64,000 nt of DNA from Bradyrhizobium erythrophlei (GTDB lineage Bacteria > Pseudomonadota > Alphaproteobacteria > Rhizobiales > Xanthobacteraceae): assembly GCF_900129425.1 (NCBI RefSeq), contig NZ_LT670817.1, forward strand, positions 4,526,001-4,590,000. Direction: 5' to 3'. The notes under the pieces are model-generated. The model was not told the origin of the DNA and searched no databases. It saw nothing but the letters and a program-made list of their open reading frames with translations. Every line of letters begins with the position of its first letter. Position 1 is the first letter of the stretch. This document shows positions 44,643 through 53,808 of this stretch, piece by piece. Made by a program: the position numbers and the translations under genes.

Positions 44643-45971
44643 TTAGTTCGGAACCGTCGTCTTGGGAGATGACGGCACACCCGCATTGACCGTGACGCCG
44701 CGCAGCAGGTTGTAGGCCGCGGCGAGCGCCTTGTCGTCCTTCTCGGCCGGCGGAACGTAGGATTGCGAACCCGTCTGCTCCGTGCCTTCGGCGGAGAGAT
44801 GGCCGCGCATGGACGCCTCTCCCTTAATCTCGGAGCGGGACTTCAACTCGTCAGGCACATCCTGCAGCACCTCTATGTCCGGCGTGATGCCCTGCGCCTG
44901 GATCGAATGGCCCGACGGCGTAAAATACCGCGCCGTGGTGAGCGCCAGCGCGCCGTTGCCGGTACCGAGCGGGATGATGGTCTGCACCGAGCCCTTGCCG
45001 AACGAGCGGGTCCCGATCAGGGTCGCGCGCTTGTGATCGTGCAACGCGCCGGCCACGATCTCGGATGCGGACGCCGATCCGCCGTTGATCAGCACCACAA
45101 GCGGCTTGCCCTTGATGAGATCGCCGCCCCGCGCGGTAAAGCGTTGGGTTTCCTCAGGGGTGCGGCCCCGCGTCGAGACCACCTCGCCTCGTGCCATAAA
45201 CGCGGATGACACCGAGACCGCCTGATCGAGCAGTCCACCGGGGTTGTTGCGCAGATCGACGACGTAGCCGGCGAGTTTCTCCGCCGGAATCTGTTTCGAA
45301 ATGTCGCTGATCGCTTTTCGCAGTCCGTCCGTGGTCTGTTCGTTGAACGAAGAGATCCGGATATAACCGATATCGCCACCCTCGGTGTGGTAGCGAACCG
45401 GACGCACCCGAATGATCTCACGCACAAGTGAAAACTCGTTCGGCAGTTCGGCGCCGTTACGTATGATTTTCAGCCGGGTCTTGGTATCGACCGGCCCCTT
45501 CATCTTGTTCACGGCCTGCTCCAGGGTAAGCCCCTGGACCGCGTCGTCATCGATGCGGCTGATCAGGTCTCCCGACAAAATACCGGCCTTCGCGGCGGGC
45601 GTGTCATCCATCGGTGTGACCACCTTGACCAGGCCGTCCTCCATCGTGACCTCGAGACCGAGCCCGCCGAACTCGCCGTGGGTCGTCTCCTGCATATCCT
45701 TCCAGGCGCTGTCGTTCATGTAGCGCGAGTGCGGATCGAGTGAGGTGACCATGCCGGTGATCGCGCCCTCAATCAGCTTGGTGTCGTCGGGCTTTTCGAC
45801 GTAGTCGCTCCTCACCCGCTCGAACACTTCGCCAAACAGATTAAGCTGCGAATAGGCGTCGGCACTGGCCTTGGCCGCCCCGACCCATTGCGCGCCCTGC
45901 GGCGCGGTAACGAGAAGCGTTAGGCACACACCTGACGCGGCGCCGAGGAAAAACAGGGAATTCTTGCGCAT
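44643..45971 (-). CDS. S41 family carboxyl-terminal processing peptidase
   Basis: A 442-residue periplasmic protease. Residues 1-34 contain a membrane/signal segment; a PDZ domain covers about 95-185 with GLGLEV; the catalytic Ser-Lys dyad lies in GGSASASEI (298-306) and SFGKGSVQT (Lys326). CtpA-type proteases trim C-termini and act in envelope maintenance. Core ctpA in this group usually lies near proA/obg or rlmH, so this copy may be a paralogue. It faces the GGDEF-EAL gene with a shared hairpin. Confidence 0.92.
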   Translation of the reverse strand: MRKNSLFFLGAASGVCLTLLVTAPQGAQWVGAAKASADAYSQLNLFGEVFERVRSDYVEKPDDTKLIEGAITGMVTSLDPHSRYMNDSAWKDMQETTHGEFGGLGLEVTMEDGLVKVVTPMDDTPAAKAGILSGDLISRIDDDAVQGLTLEQAVNKMKGPVDTKTRLKIIRNGAELPNEFSLVREIIRVRPVRYHTEGGDIGYIRISSFNEQTTDGLRKAISDISKQIPAEKLAGYVVDLRNNPGGLLDQAVSVSSAFMARGEVVSTRGRTPEETQRFTARGGDLIKGKPLVVLINGGSASASEIVAGALHDHKRATLIGTRSFGKGSVQTIIPLGTGNGALALTTARYFTPSGHSIQAQGITPDIEVLQDVPDELKSRSEIKGEASMRGHLSAEGTEQTGSQSYVPPAEKDDKALAAAYNLLRGVTVNAGVPSSPKTTVPN

Positions 45972-46043
45972 TATTTGCGAACCTTCTCGTTACCGGTTGT
46001 TGCCCGCCACAGATCGTACAAACTTGGTCTCTGGGAACGATCC

Positions 46044-47216
46044 TCACAATACCTTTCTGGTTTCATTGAGGCCGTTTTGCCAGGTTGAGGGCTGGGTGCC
46101 GAAACCGCGCTTGGCGCGGGTACCGAGCCAATAGCCAAACTGCGGCGGTACGTTCCGGAACGGACCCTCGATGCCTAATTTCAGTGCAGCGTCCATCGGC
46201 CAGTTCGGGTTGTTAAGGATTTCGCGTCCGACCGCGATCAGATCGGCCTGCTTGTCGCGCAGGATCTGCTCGGCCTGATCACCATGAATGATCAGGCCGA
46301 CCGCCATGGTCATGATGTCGGCTTGGCGGCGGACATATTCGGATAACGGCACTTGGTAGCTGTATTTGATGTCCCTGCCCAGGATCGGCGCCATTTCCGT
46401 GATGCCGCCGGAGGAGCAGTCGATAACGTCGACGCCCTTCGCTTTAAGAATTTTCGCCAGCCGCGCGCTCTGTTCGGGTCCCCACCCGGCGTTGTCTTCC
46501 ACTGACAACCGGACGAACAGCGGCTTGTCCTCGGGCCAGTGCGCGCGCACCGCTTCGGCGATCTCGATGATGAAGCGCATCCGGTTTAATTCGGAACCGC
46601 CGTATTCGTCGCTGCGCTGGTTGGAGCGTTCCGACAGGAACTGATGCACGAGATAGCCGTGTGCGCCGTGAAGCTCCAGCACATCAAAACCCGCCTGCTG
46701 GGCACGCCGTGCCCCCTGCCCCCAGGCCTGCACGATGTCTTTTACTTCGCCGCGCTCCAGCGCCTTCGGCACCGGCCATTTCTCGCTGTGGGCGACCGCG
46801 CTCGGCGCCACCGGCGTCCAGGCGTCCCAGTCATCGATTTCGGGCGTGCGCTGCAGCGGCCCGTCGCCTTCCCACGGGCGGGCGGCGCGAGCCTTGCGGC
46901 CGGAATGGCCGAGCTGGATGCCGGCGACCGCGTTCTGTTGCTTGATGAATTTCACCAGCCGGCTCAGCGGCTCGACGAATGCGTCGTCCCAGATTCCAAG
47001 ATCGCCCACGGTACCGCAGCCGCGCCGCTCGACTTTGGTCGACTCGACGACGACGAGGCCGGCGCCGCCGGCCGCGAATTTTCCGGCATTCATCAGATGC
47101 CAGTCGGTCGGAAATCCCTTTACCGCGGAATACTGATGCATCGGTGGCACCACGATGCGGTTGCGCAACTCGACGCCCCGGATGGACAGCGGTGAAAACA
47201 GCAACATCCCGGACAT
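46044..47216 (-). CDS. Old yellow enzyme-like NADH:flavin oxidoreductase (YqjM type)
   Basis: A 390-residue FMN TIM-barrel ene-reductase. Signatures are QLGHSGRKA and the active-site stretch GAHGYLVHQFLSERSNQR. The residue that is Cys in YqjM (PMCQYS type) is His here (PPMHQYSA), which probably changes flavin potential. A GAGGAAG ribosome site places the start at ATG 47216; a further ATG lies three codons inside. These enzymes reduce activated double bonds. It lies 155 bases after the PEBP gene on the same strand. Confidence 0.87.
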   Translation of the reverse strand: MSGMLLFSPLSIRGVELRNRIVVPPMHQYSAVKGFPTDWHLMNAGKFAAGGAGLVVVESTKVERRGCGTVGDLGIWDDAFVEPLSRLVKFIKQQNAVAGIQLGHSGRKARAARPWEGDGPLQRTPEIDDWDAWTPVAPSAVAHSEKWPVPKALERGEVKDIVQAWGQGARRAQQAGFDVLELHGAHGYLVHQFLSERSNQRSDEYGGSELNRMRFIIEIAEAVRAHWPEDKPLFVRLSVEDNAGWGPEQSARLAKILKAKGVDVIDCSSGGITEMAPILGRDIKYSYQVPLSEYVRRQADIMTMAVGLIIHGDQAEQILRDKQADLIAVGREILNNPNWPMDAALKLGIEGPFRNVPPQFGYWLGTRAKRGFGTQPSTWQNGLNETRKVL

Positions 47217-47371
47217 CCATCTTCCTCGTGCCGCGGCGGTCATCGTTATCGCGGCAGGGAAGATATACGCGCTCCACCGCTGCGGCAAAGCGGGAATCCA
47301 GGAAGTTTCATGTCCAATTTGTAATCAGGCGCGTTTCAACGCGCTCGATACGGGCCGACGACAACGAACAT

Positions 47372-47941
47372 TCAGTGACCGAACAGACCGGTCAATGTCG
47401 CCTTCGCCAGGGTATGAAAGTGCAGATCGAAGCCGACGGATGCCGCCGACGCCTTGTCATTTATCGCAATCGGCAGCTTGTCGACATCGACCGCGAAAAC
47501 CGTGATCTGGTAATGATGCGGCTTGTCGCCGGCCGGCGGACAGGGGCCACCATACCCCGGGGTGCCGAAATCGGTCCGACTCTGGATGGCGCCTTTGGGC
47601 ATCAGCTTCCTTTTCTTCAAATTCCCGGCATCCTTGGGCAGCGATGTCGTACTTGCGGGAATGTTGAACACCACCCAGTGCCACCAGCCGCTGCCGGTCG
47701 GCGCATCCGGATCAAGCATGTTGATGGCAAAACTCTTGGTGCCCGCGGGCGCGCCGCTCCAGCTCAGCGCCGGAGAGATGTTGCCGCCGGAGCAGCCGAA
47801 ACCTGTGAGCACCTGCTCGTTGGCAATGGTGCCGCCCTCCTTGATGTCGGGGCTGGTCAGGGTCAGGCTTTGTGCGTTCACCGAGCCCGCGCCCAACGCG
47901 ATTACAGCAAGCACGGCGATCCAGCCCACAAGTCTCGTCAT
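47372..47941 (-). CDS. YbhB/YbcL family PEBP-like exported protein
   Basis: A 189-residue protein with a Sec signal peptide (MTRLVGWIAVLAVIALGAGSVNAQ) followed by a phosphatidylethanolamine-binding-protein fold: SPALSWSGAPAGTKSFAINMLDPDAPTGSGWWHWVVFNI includes the ligand-pocket DPDAP and HW motifs. GGAGG upstream of ATG 47941 supports this start over a longer frame. Function of bacterial members is uncertain. It is divergent from the FMN dehydrogenase gene, with 149 bases shared upstream. Confidence 0.9.
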   Translation of the reverse strand: MTRLVGWIAVLAVIALGAGSVNAQSLTLTSPDIKEGGTIANEQVLTGFGCSGGNISPALSWSGAPAGTKSFAINMLDPDAPTGSGWWHWVVFNIPASTTSLPKDAGNLKKRKLMPKGAIQSRTDFGTPGYGGPCPPAGDKPHHYQITVFAVDVDKLPIAINDKASAASVGFDLHFHTLAKATLTGLFGH

Positions 47942-48090
47942 GGCAATTCCTCCCCCTGCGATGGACCGGGGCTTCTTTGCTCTGTTCCGGCCGATACCAG
48001 CCATAGCAATTTTTGGGATGGCGTGGAAGCTCGGGAAGCGATAGGCGAAAAGACCAAGACGAAGCAGTCAAGCACTCCCGGGAGGACACG

Positions 48091-49221
48091 ATGAACGAGG
48101 CGACCCGCATCCCACCGGCGGCCGTTGAACTCGGCGCCAGCGGCGAACAGTTCCAGAACCTGCACGAGTTCGTCCGCAAGGCGCGCGCCAACCTCAATCA
48201 GAACGCCTGGGACTATATCGTCGGCGCCGCCGAGACCGAGACCACGATGCGCCGCAACCGAATGGCGCTTGACGAGCTTGCGTTCCGGCCGCGCGTGCTG
48301 CGCAATGTCGCCAAGGTCGACCCATCGGTCGAGGTGTTCGGCCGCAAACTGCGCCTGCCGGTGATGATCGCGCCGGTCGGCGCGCTCGAGATCTTCGATC
48401 CCGGCGGCGGCGCGAGCGTCGCGCGTGGCGCCGGTACGTTCGGCGCCGCCCATATGCTGAGTTCGGTTTCCGAGCCCGGCCTGGAGAAGACCGCCGAAGC
48501 CGCACCCGACGCGTTGCGCATCTATCAGCTCTATGTCCGCGGCGACGACGCCTTCGTCGAGGATTGCGTCAGCCGCGCCGTTGCCAACGGATATGCCGCG
48601 TTCTGCCTGACGGTGGACACCGCGCATTACAGTCGGCGCGAACGCGATATCGCCAAGCGTTATGTCCGCGAAAGCCGCATCCGCGCCACTGGCGGCGATT
48701 TCCAAAAGGGACTGGAGTGGCGCACCGTAAAGCTGATCAAGGACAAGTACAAAATACCGCTGGTCATCAAGGGCATCGCCACCGCCGAGGACACAGCGAT
48801 CGCGCTCGATCACGGGGTCGACTGGATCTACGTGTCCAACCACGGCGGCCGTCAGCTCGACCACGGCCGCGGCGCCATGCATGTGCTGCCCGAGATCGTC
48901 AACGCCGTTGCGGGCCGCGCCAAGATCATGGTCGACGGCTCGTTCTGCCGCGGCACCGACATCGTCAAGGCGATCGCCTCCGGCGCCGATCTCGTCGGCA
49001 TCGGGCGCCTGCATTGCTGGGCGCTCGCAGCTGGCGGCGAAGCCGGAATCGTGCGGATGCTGGAGCTGCTGGAAGACGAGGTGGCGCGGTGCCTGGGCCT
49101 GCTCGGCGTCACAAAATTCGCTGAACTCGACAAATCCTATCTGCACCCGGCGACGCCGACCAACCTGCCGCATGTGTTCAGCGCGTTTCCGTTGCTGGAC
49201 ATCGAGCCGTACCGGTATTGA
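48091..49221 (+). CDS. FMN-dependent alpha-hydroxy-acid dehydrogenase/oxidase
   Basis: A 376-residue TIM-barrel flavoenzyme of the lactate/glycolate oxidase and mandelate dehydrogenase family. The hallmark SNHGGRQLDHG holds catalytic His251 and the substrate-binding Arg, and the FMN site VDGSFCRGTDIVKAIA follows. A GGAGGACACG ribosome site precedes ATG 48091, excluding a longer in-frame lead. No membrane-binding insertion is seen, unlike some L-lactate dehydrogenases. Substrate cannot be set by sequence alone. Confidence 0.9.
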   Translation: MNEATRIPPAAVELGASGEQFQNLHEFVRKARANLNQNAWDYIVGAAETETTMRRNRMALDELAFRPRVLRNVAKVDPSVEVFGRKLRLPVMIAPVGALEIFDPGGGASVARGAGTFGAAHMLSSVSEPGLEKTAEAAPDALRIYQLYVRGDDAFVEDCVSRAVANGYAAFCLTVDTAHYSRRERDIAKRYVRESRIRATGGDFQKGLEWRTVKLIKDKYKIPLVIKGIATAEDTAIALDHGVDWIYVSNHGGRQLDHGRGAMHVLPEIVNAVAGRAKIMVDGSFCRGTDIVKAIASGADLVGIGRLHCWALAAGGEAGIVRMLELLEDEVARCLGLLGVTKFAELDKSYLHPATPTNLPHVFSAFPLLDIEPYRY

Positions 49222-49419
49222 GAGCGAGGCGAAGGTGCTCAGCCTCGATGTGCCATCGATGCTGTGGCCACACCGACGAGATCATCGAATGAGGCGGCCG
49301 CAGGTTGTCTGCTCACAATTTTCCGGCCGAACGCGACGTCGGGGCTGGGTCCAAGGGTTGCGTCAGACAGGACGTGGTCACAGCGTGGCCCCTGCACCCA
49401 ATTTTCGTAGACGACTGCC

Positions 49420-50049
49420 ATGACCCTGCCCCCGCTCTCTCCGGGCGCCGCCAATGCGCTGTTGTTCGACCTCGGCGGCGTGGTGCTCGATGTCGATATC
49501 AACAAGACGCTCGCATGTTGGGCCGCTCACGCCGGCTGCGAGCCGGCCGATCTGGTCGGGCGATTTGGGCGCGATGAGATCTATCGGCTCCACGAGCAGG
49601 GCAAGATCAGCGACGCCGAATTCTTTGAAGGCCTGCGCCAAATGCTGGGCATACGGCTATCGGATCCCCAATTCCTGGAAGGATGGAACGCGATCTTCGC
49701 CGGTGAAATGCCCGGCATCGCCGCGCTGCTCGCACGCGCCGCAAAGCGCCTGCCGCTTTACGCCTTTTCCAACACCAACGCGGCCCACGTGGAACATTTC
49801 TCGCGGGCCTACGCCAATGTGCTCGGTCATTTCCGTGAAATCTTTCTGTCCTCATCGATCGGACTTCGGAAACCCGACGCGGGAGCCTATGATCACGTGG
49901 TGAAAGCGGTCGGCGTGCCGGCTCACCGTATCGTGTTCTTCGACGATCTCGCCGAGAACATCGAAGGCGCACGGGCCCGGGGCTTGATGGCGGTCCACGT
50001 GACATCACCTGATGACGTGGCCGACGCGCTCGCCGCGCTCGGGATCTAG
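49420..50049 (+). CDS. HAD-superfamily phosphatase, YihX-like
   Basis: A 209-residue subfamily IA HAD hydrolase. Motif I is LLFDLGGVVLDVD with nucleophile Asp16; the usual second Asp is Gly, as in the YihX glucose-1-phosphatase group. Motif II is AFSNT, and motif IV is VFFDDLAENIEGARARG. It probably dephosphorylates a sugar phosphate. It ends 19 bases before moeA on the same strand. The 198 bases upstream show no gene. Confidence 0.87.
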   Translation: MTLPPLSPGAANALLFDLGGVVLDVDINKTLACWAAHAGCEPADLVGRFGRDEIYRLHEQGKISDAEFFEGLRQMLGIRLSDPQFLEGWNAIFAGEMPGIAALLARAAKRLPLYAFSNTNAAHVEHFSRAYANVLGHFREIFLSSSIGLRKPDAGAYDHVVKAVGVPAHRIVFFDDLAENIEGARARGLMAVHVTSPDDVADALAALGI

Positions 50050-50068
50050 AAGTTTTGGGAGTGTTGCT

Positions 50069-51280
50069 GTGGCCTTGATGCCGGTTGCCGACGCGTTATC
50101 TGCCATCCTCGCGGGTGCCGAACCGCTGCCTGAGGAGACGGTCGCACTCGACGCAGCTTACCACCGCGTGCTCGCGCGTGACGTCGCAGCCTTGCGGACC
50201 CAGCCGCCACAGGCGATGTCGGCGATGGACGGCTATGCGGTGCGGTCGGCCGACGGCCCTGACGTCGGTGTGCGCCTCAAGGTGATCGGCGAGGTCGCGG
50301 CCGGCCGCCCGTTCGAAAAGACCGTCGGTGAGGGCGAAGCGGTGCGGATTTTCACCGGTGGGGTGATCCCTGCCGGCGCCGACGCCGTCATCATCCAGGA
50401 AGATACCGCGGTGGACGGCAACACCATCACCATTACGGAGGCAGCGAGGGCGGGACGGCATATCCGCCCTGCCGGCATCGATTTCCGCCAGGGCGACGTG
50501 CTGCTGGCACGCGGAGCCCGCCTCGCCGACCGCGACCTCTCGCTGGCCGCCGGCATGAATTATCCCGAACTTTCAGTGCGCCGGCGGCCGAAGGTCGCCA
50601 TCCTCGCCACCGGCGACGAACTGGTCATGCCGGGCTCGACCCCCGGCCCCGGCCAGATCGTCTATTCCAATGGTTACGCGCTGCGGGCGCTGGCGCGGGC
50701 CGAAGGCGCCGAGACCATCGATCTCGGCATCGCCGCCGACACCGTCGAGGCGACCAAACAAGGCATCCGCCGTGCCCGCGACAGCGGCGCCGACATCCTT
50801 ATCACGACGGGCGGGGCGTCGGTCGGCGACCACGATCTCGTCAAGCAGTCGCTGGAAGCCGAAGGCGTGGCGATGGCGTTCTGGCGGATCGCGATGCGGC
50901 CGGGCAAGCCTATGATGCACGGAAGGCTCGGCGCGATGCGGGTGATCGGCCTGCCCGGCAATCCCGTATCGTCCTATGTCTGCGGGTTCCTGTTTTTGGT
51001 GCCGCTGATTCGCAGCCTGTCGGGGCGCGCCGACATCCACCACATCGCCGAGACCGCACTGTTCGGGCGCAATGTCGGCGCCAACGATCTGCGCGAAGAC
51101 TATCTGCGGGCCCGGCTCGAAGTGCGCGCCGACGGCGCCCTGATCGCCACGCCGGTCGATCATCAGGATAGTTCGCTGCTTGGAAATCTCGCTGCGGCAC
51201 GGGGGCTTGTGATCCGTGCACCGTTTGCGCCGGCAGCCCTCGCCGGCTCGCCTTGCGAGATCCTTCGGCTTCCGACCTGA
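50069..51280 (+). CDS. moeA: Molybdopterin molybdotransferase MoeA
   Basis: A 403-residue enzyme that inserts molybdate into adenylylated molybdopterin. Recognisable are MSAMDGYAVR, GEAVRIFTGGVIPAGADAVI, the MPT-binding GDELVMPG, TTGGASVGDHD and GLPGNPVSS. The start is taken as GTG 50069 because GGGAG lies seven bases upstream; an ATG three codons later is poorly spaced. It follows a HAD gene by 19 bases. Its usual partner moaC is 9 kb upstream. Confidence 0.96.
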   Translation: MALMPVADALSAILAGAEPLPEETVALDAAYHRVLARDVAALRTQPPQAMSAMDGYAVRSADGPDVGVRLKVIGEVAAGRPFEKTVGEGEAVRIFTGGVIPAGADAVIIQEDTAVDGNTITITEAARAGRHIRPAGIDFRQGDVLLARGARLADRDLSLAAGMNYPELSVRRRPKVAILATGDELVMPGSTPGPGQIVYSNGYALRALARAEGAETIDLGIAADTVEATKQGIRRARDSGADILITTGGASVGDHDLVKQSLEAEGVAMAFWRIAMRPGKPMMHGRLGAMRVIGLPGNPVSSYVCGFLFLVPLIRSLSGRADIHHIAETALFGRNVGANDLREDYLRARLEVRADGALIATPVDHQDSSLLGNLAAARGLVIRAPFAPAALAGSPCEILRLPT

Positions 51281-51341
51281 ACCCTCGGGCGGCATTCGCC
51301 GCCGAAACCTGATCCCGTTGACGAGAAATTAATTGGTTGCG

Positions 51342-51382
51342 GAACACATATGGAACATATAGTGTCCGTTCATGATTTGTTT
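51342..51382. promoter_or_regulatory. LexA operator(s) upstream of lexA
   Basis: GAAC-ACATATG-GAAC at 51342-51356 is an exact match to the alphaproteobacterial LexA site GAAC-N7-GAAC (the complement of GTTC-N7-GTTC). A second site, GTTC-ATGATTT-GTTT at 51368-51382, has one mismatch. Both lie 96-136 bases before the lexA ATG, consistent with autoregulation. Confidence 0.85.
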
Positions 51383-51477
51383 CGAGTAAATACGTCTACA
51401 AATGGAGTCTTGTGAAGCGAGAGCTTCGGACTCCAAGGTCTCGGAATCAAACGATGTCAACCTGGGGAACGCTCGAG

Positions 51478-52185
51478 ATGCTCACGCGCAAACAATATGA
51501 ACTCCTGCGATTCATCAGCGAGCGCCTGAAGGAGTCAGGCGTTCCGCCCTCGTTCGATGAAATGAAAGACGCGCTGGATCTGCGCTCGAAGTCCGGCATC
51601 CACCGCCTCATCACCGCGCTGGAAGAGCGCGGCTTTATCCGCCGCCTGCCCAATCGCGCCCGCGCCATTGAAGTTATCAAGCTCCCCGAACTTTCAGGCG
51701 GCGGCAACGGCAATGGCCGCCGCGGCTTCACGCCCAGCGTCATCGAAGGCACGCTCGGCAAGGTCCGCGCTTCCAGCGCCGCTTCCGAGGACGATGGCAA
51801 CCGTCCGGTCGCCGTGCCTGTGATGGGCCGTATCGCCGCCGGCACGCCGATCGAGGCGTTGCAGACGCGCAGCCACACCATCAGCGTGCCGCCGGACATG
51901 CTCGGCTCCGGCGAGCATTACGCACTCGAGGTGCGCGGTGATTCCATGGTGGATGCCGGTATCCTTGACGGTGACATGGCGCTGATCCAGCGCAACGAGA
52001 CCGCCGAGACCGGCGATATCGTGGTGGCGCTGATCGACGAGGAGGAAGCGACCCTAAAGCGCTTCCGCCGCCGCGGCGCCTCGATCGCGCTGGAACCCGC
52101 CAACACCTCCTATGAAGTCCGCATCCTGCCGCCGAACCGGGTCAAGATTCAGGGCAAGCTGATCGGGCTATACCGGAAGTATTGA
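51478..52185 (+). CDS. lexA: LexA SOS repressor
   Basis: A 235-residue repressor. The winged-helix DNA-binding domain runs from MLTRKQYELLRFI to about residue 65; a 45-residue Gly/Ser linker follows; the self-cleavage site is Ala121-Gly122 in MGRIAAGTP; and the catalytic pair is Ser156 (RGDSMVDAG) and Lys194 (EEATLKRF). RecA-stimulated autocleavage induces the SOS response. ATG 51478 is the conserved start; the upstream in-frame lead does not look like LexA. The linker is longer than in E. coli, as in other Rhizobiales. Confidence 0.96.
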   Translation: MLTRKQYELLRFISERLKESGVPPSFDEMKDALDLRSKSGIHRLITALEERGFIRRLPNRARAIEVIKLPELSGGGNGNGRRGFTPSVIEGTLGKVRASSAASEDDGNRPVAVPVMGRIAAGTPIEALQTRSHTISVPPDMLGSGEHYALEVRGDSMVDAGILDGDMALIQRNETAETGDIVVALIDEEEATLKRFRRRGASIALEPANTSYEVRILPPNRVKIQGKLIGLYRKY

Positions 52186-52268
52186 TCGGGCTTATCTCCT
52201 GTTGTTCCGGGGGCACGCCGAAGCACTATAATGAACGCATGAACCCGGAATGACGGCGCGAAATCATT

Positions 52269-53645
52269 TCACTCGTCCGCTTGCAGGTCGAATTCTGCCG
52301 GTGTTGCGTCCACGGAACGCGGGACTGCGGTGCGAGGCACGAGGCTTGTTTCATCCTCGGTATCGCCGCCAACTGCAGGCGACCACGGCCGGTCGACGCC
52401 TTTTGGCCTGATCGCGTCGATAGCAAATCCGGCCCGGGTTCGGTGCAGCGCCAGCCCGCCCTGCCGTCGCAGACGATCCTGATCGATCACCGGCGATGGG
52501 CAATTCGGCGGCGCCTGCCTTGTTGTGACCACCAGCGTCGCGCGCTCGCAATCATCCGTCAGCGCCTCAGATTTGAGCGCCAGAGCGACGAACCCGCCGC
52601 CGGCCATCTGGACCACGCAACCCGCATCATCGCACGAGACGGCCTCTGTCAGCGAGGAATCGCCGGGTTGCCGGTCGTCGGCATCGGCGGCGAGCCACTC
52701 CTTCAGCAGGAACGCATCCTTGGCGGTACGCATCAGATGTAACCGCCCGTCCCGGCCACGGACACCGACATTGTGACCGTCGCCGGAGATCAGGATATCC
52801 GGCTGCGGCACCGCCAGCGCCCAGATCACGGACAGCAGCAGCACTGCCGCGCCGGACCAGCGCAGCGGCGTCCGTAACAGTCCCAGCAGAACGATCCCGA
52901 CGCTCGCCGCGATCAGCGGACCGATCCCGAATGCCGCCATCCGGCCGATGGCGCCGGGCAAGCCCGCGACCCACTGCGTGACGGCGATCATCCAGTCGAT
53001 GCCCCAACCCATCGCCCGCCAGAACACGCCGTCGAAGCCAAAGGGCATTGCAACCAGGCCGAGCAGCCCTGCCGGCATCACCACGGCCGAGACCACGGGC
53101 ATCGCCGCCAGATTGGCAAGCACGCCGTACGGCGTCACGCGATGGAAGTGAAAGGCGGCATAGGGCGTGGTCGCGAGCCCCGCCACCAACGACGCCAGGG
53201 TCAGCGTCATAAGCTCCCGTCCGCCCCACAACGCCACCCGCGCGGTCGCCGAGTTATCGGGCGAGGCAAACAGGCGCGGCATGCCGACCTGCACCAGGGC
53301 CACCAGTCCGAGCGTGGCCGCAAACGACATCTGCAAACTCGGATGCACCAGCGCTTCAGGCGCGAGCACCAGCACGATCATGGCAGCGACCGCCAGCGTC
53401 CGGAGCGTCACGGCGCGGCGGTCGACGATCACGGCGATCAAGACCACCGCCGTCATGAAAAACGAGCGTTGCGTGGCGACTTCGGCACCCGACAGCAGCA
53501 GATAGAACGCCGCGGCGGCGAGGGCCGCGGCAGCAGACCATTTCTTGATCGGAAAGCCAACCGTCAGCGCCGGCACCAGCGCCAGCCAAGCGCGGACCGC
53601 GAAGAACACCACTCCGGCGACAACCGCCATGTGATAGCCTGATAC
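52269..53645 (-). pseudogene. comEC: comEC, C-terminal part only (5' end lost at element junction)
   Basis: The frame encodes the C-terminal two thirds of a ComEC/Rec2 DNA-uptake channel: multiple membrane segments (LPALTVGFP, MSFAATLGLVAL, TTPYAAFHFH) and the alphaproteobacterial soluble tail with SGDGHNVGVRGRDG. Backwards from ATG 53630 the frame continues VSGYHM, matching the conserved (I/V)SGYHM of intact ComEC, then one codon later meets a TGA at 53649-53651 in unrelated sequence. So about 300 N-terminal residues are missing and the gene is broken near 53645. A short product from ATG 53630 (453 residues) would lack the N-terminal domain and first helices. Confidence 0.85.
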
Positions 53646-53660
53646 GTGTCAACGGAAATT

Positions 53661-53695
53661 AATCAGCAGCGATATCAGCTAATTGACTGCTGATT
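53661..53695. repeat. Perfect 9-bp inverted repeat beside the comEC junction
   Basis: AATCAGCAG (53661-53669) and CTGCTGATT (53687-53695) flank 17 bases that also contain a direct ATCAGC repeat. The position 16 bases inside the element suggests recombinase binding sites (attL region) or an operator. No T run follows, so it is unlikely to be a simple terminator. Confidence 0.5.
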
Positions 53696-53808
53696 GCTTC
53701 CCCTTTTAGATGCATGGGAAGCATTAGGGATTGGGCTATAAGTCCCGCGCGCGCCGCAGATCGGCTAAACTACTGCTGGTTGATGTTGATTCGAGAAAGG
53801 ATCTGACG

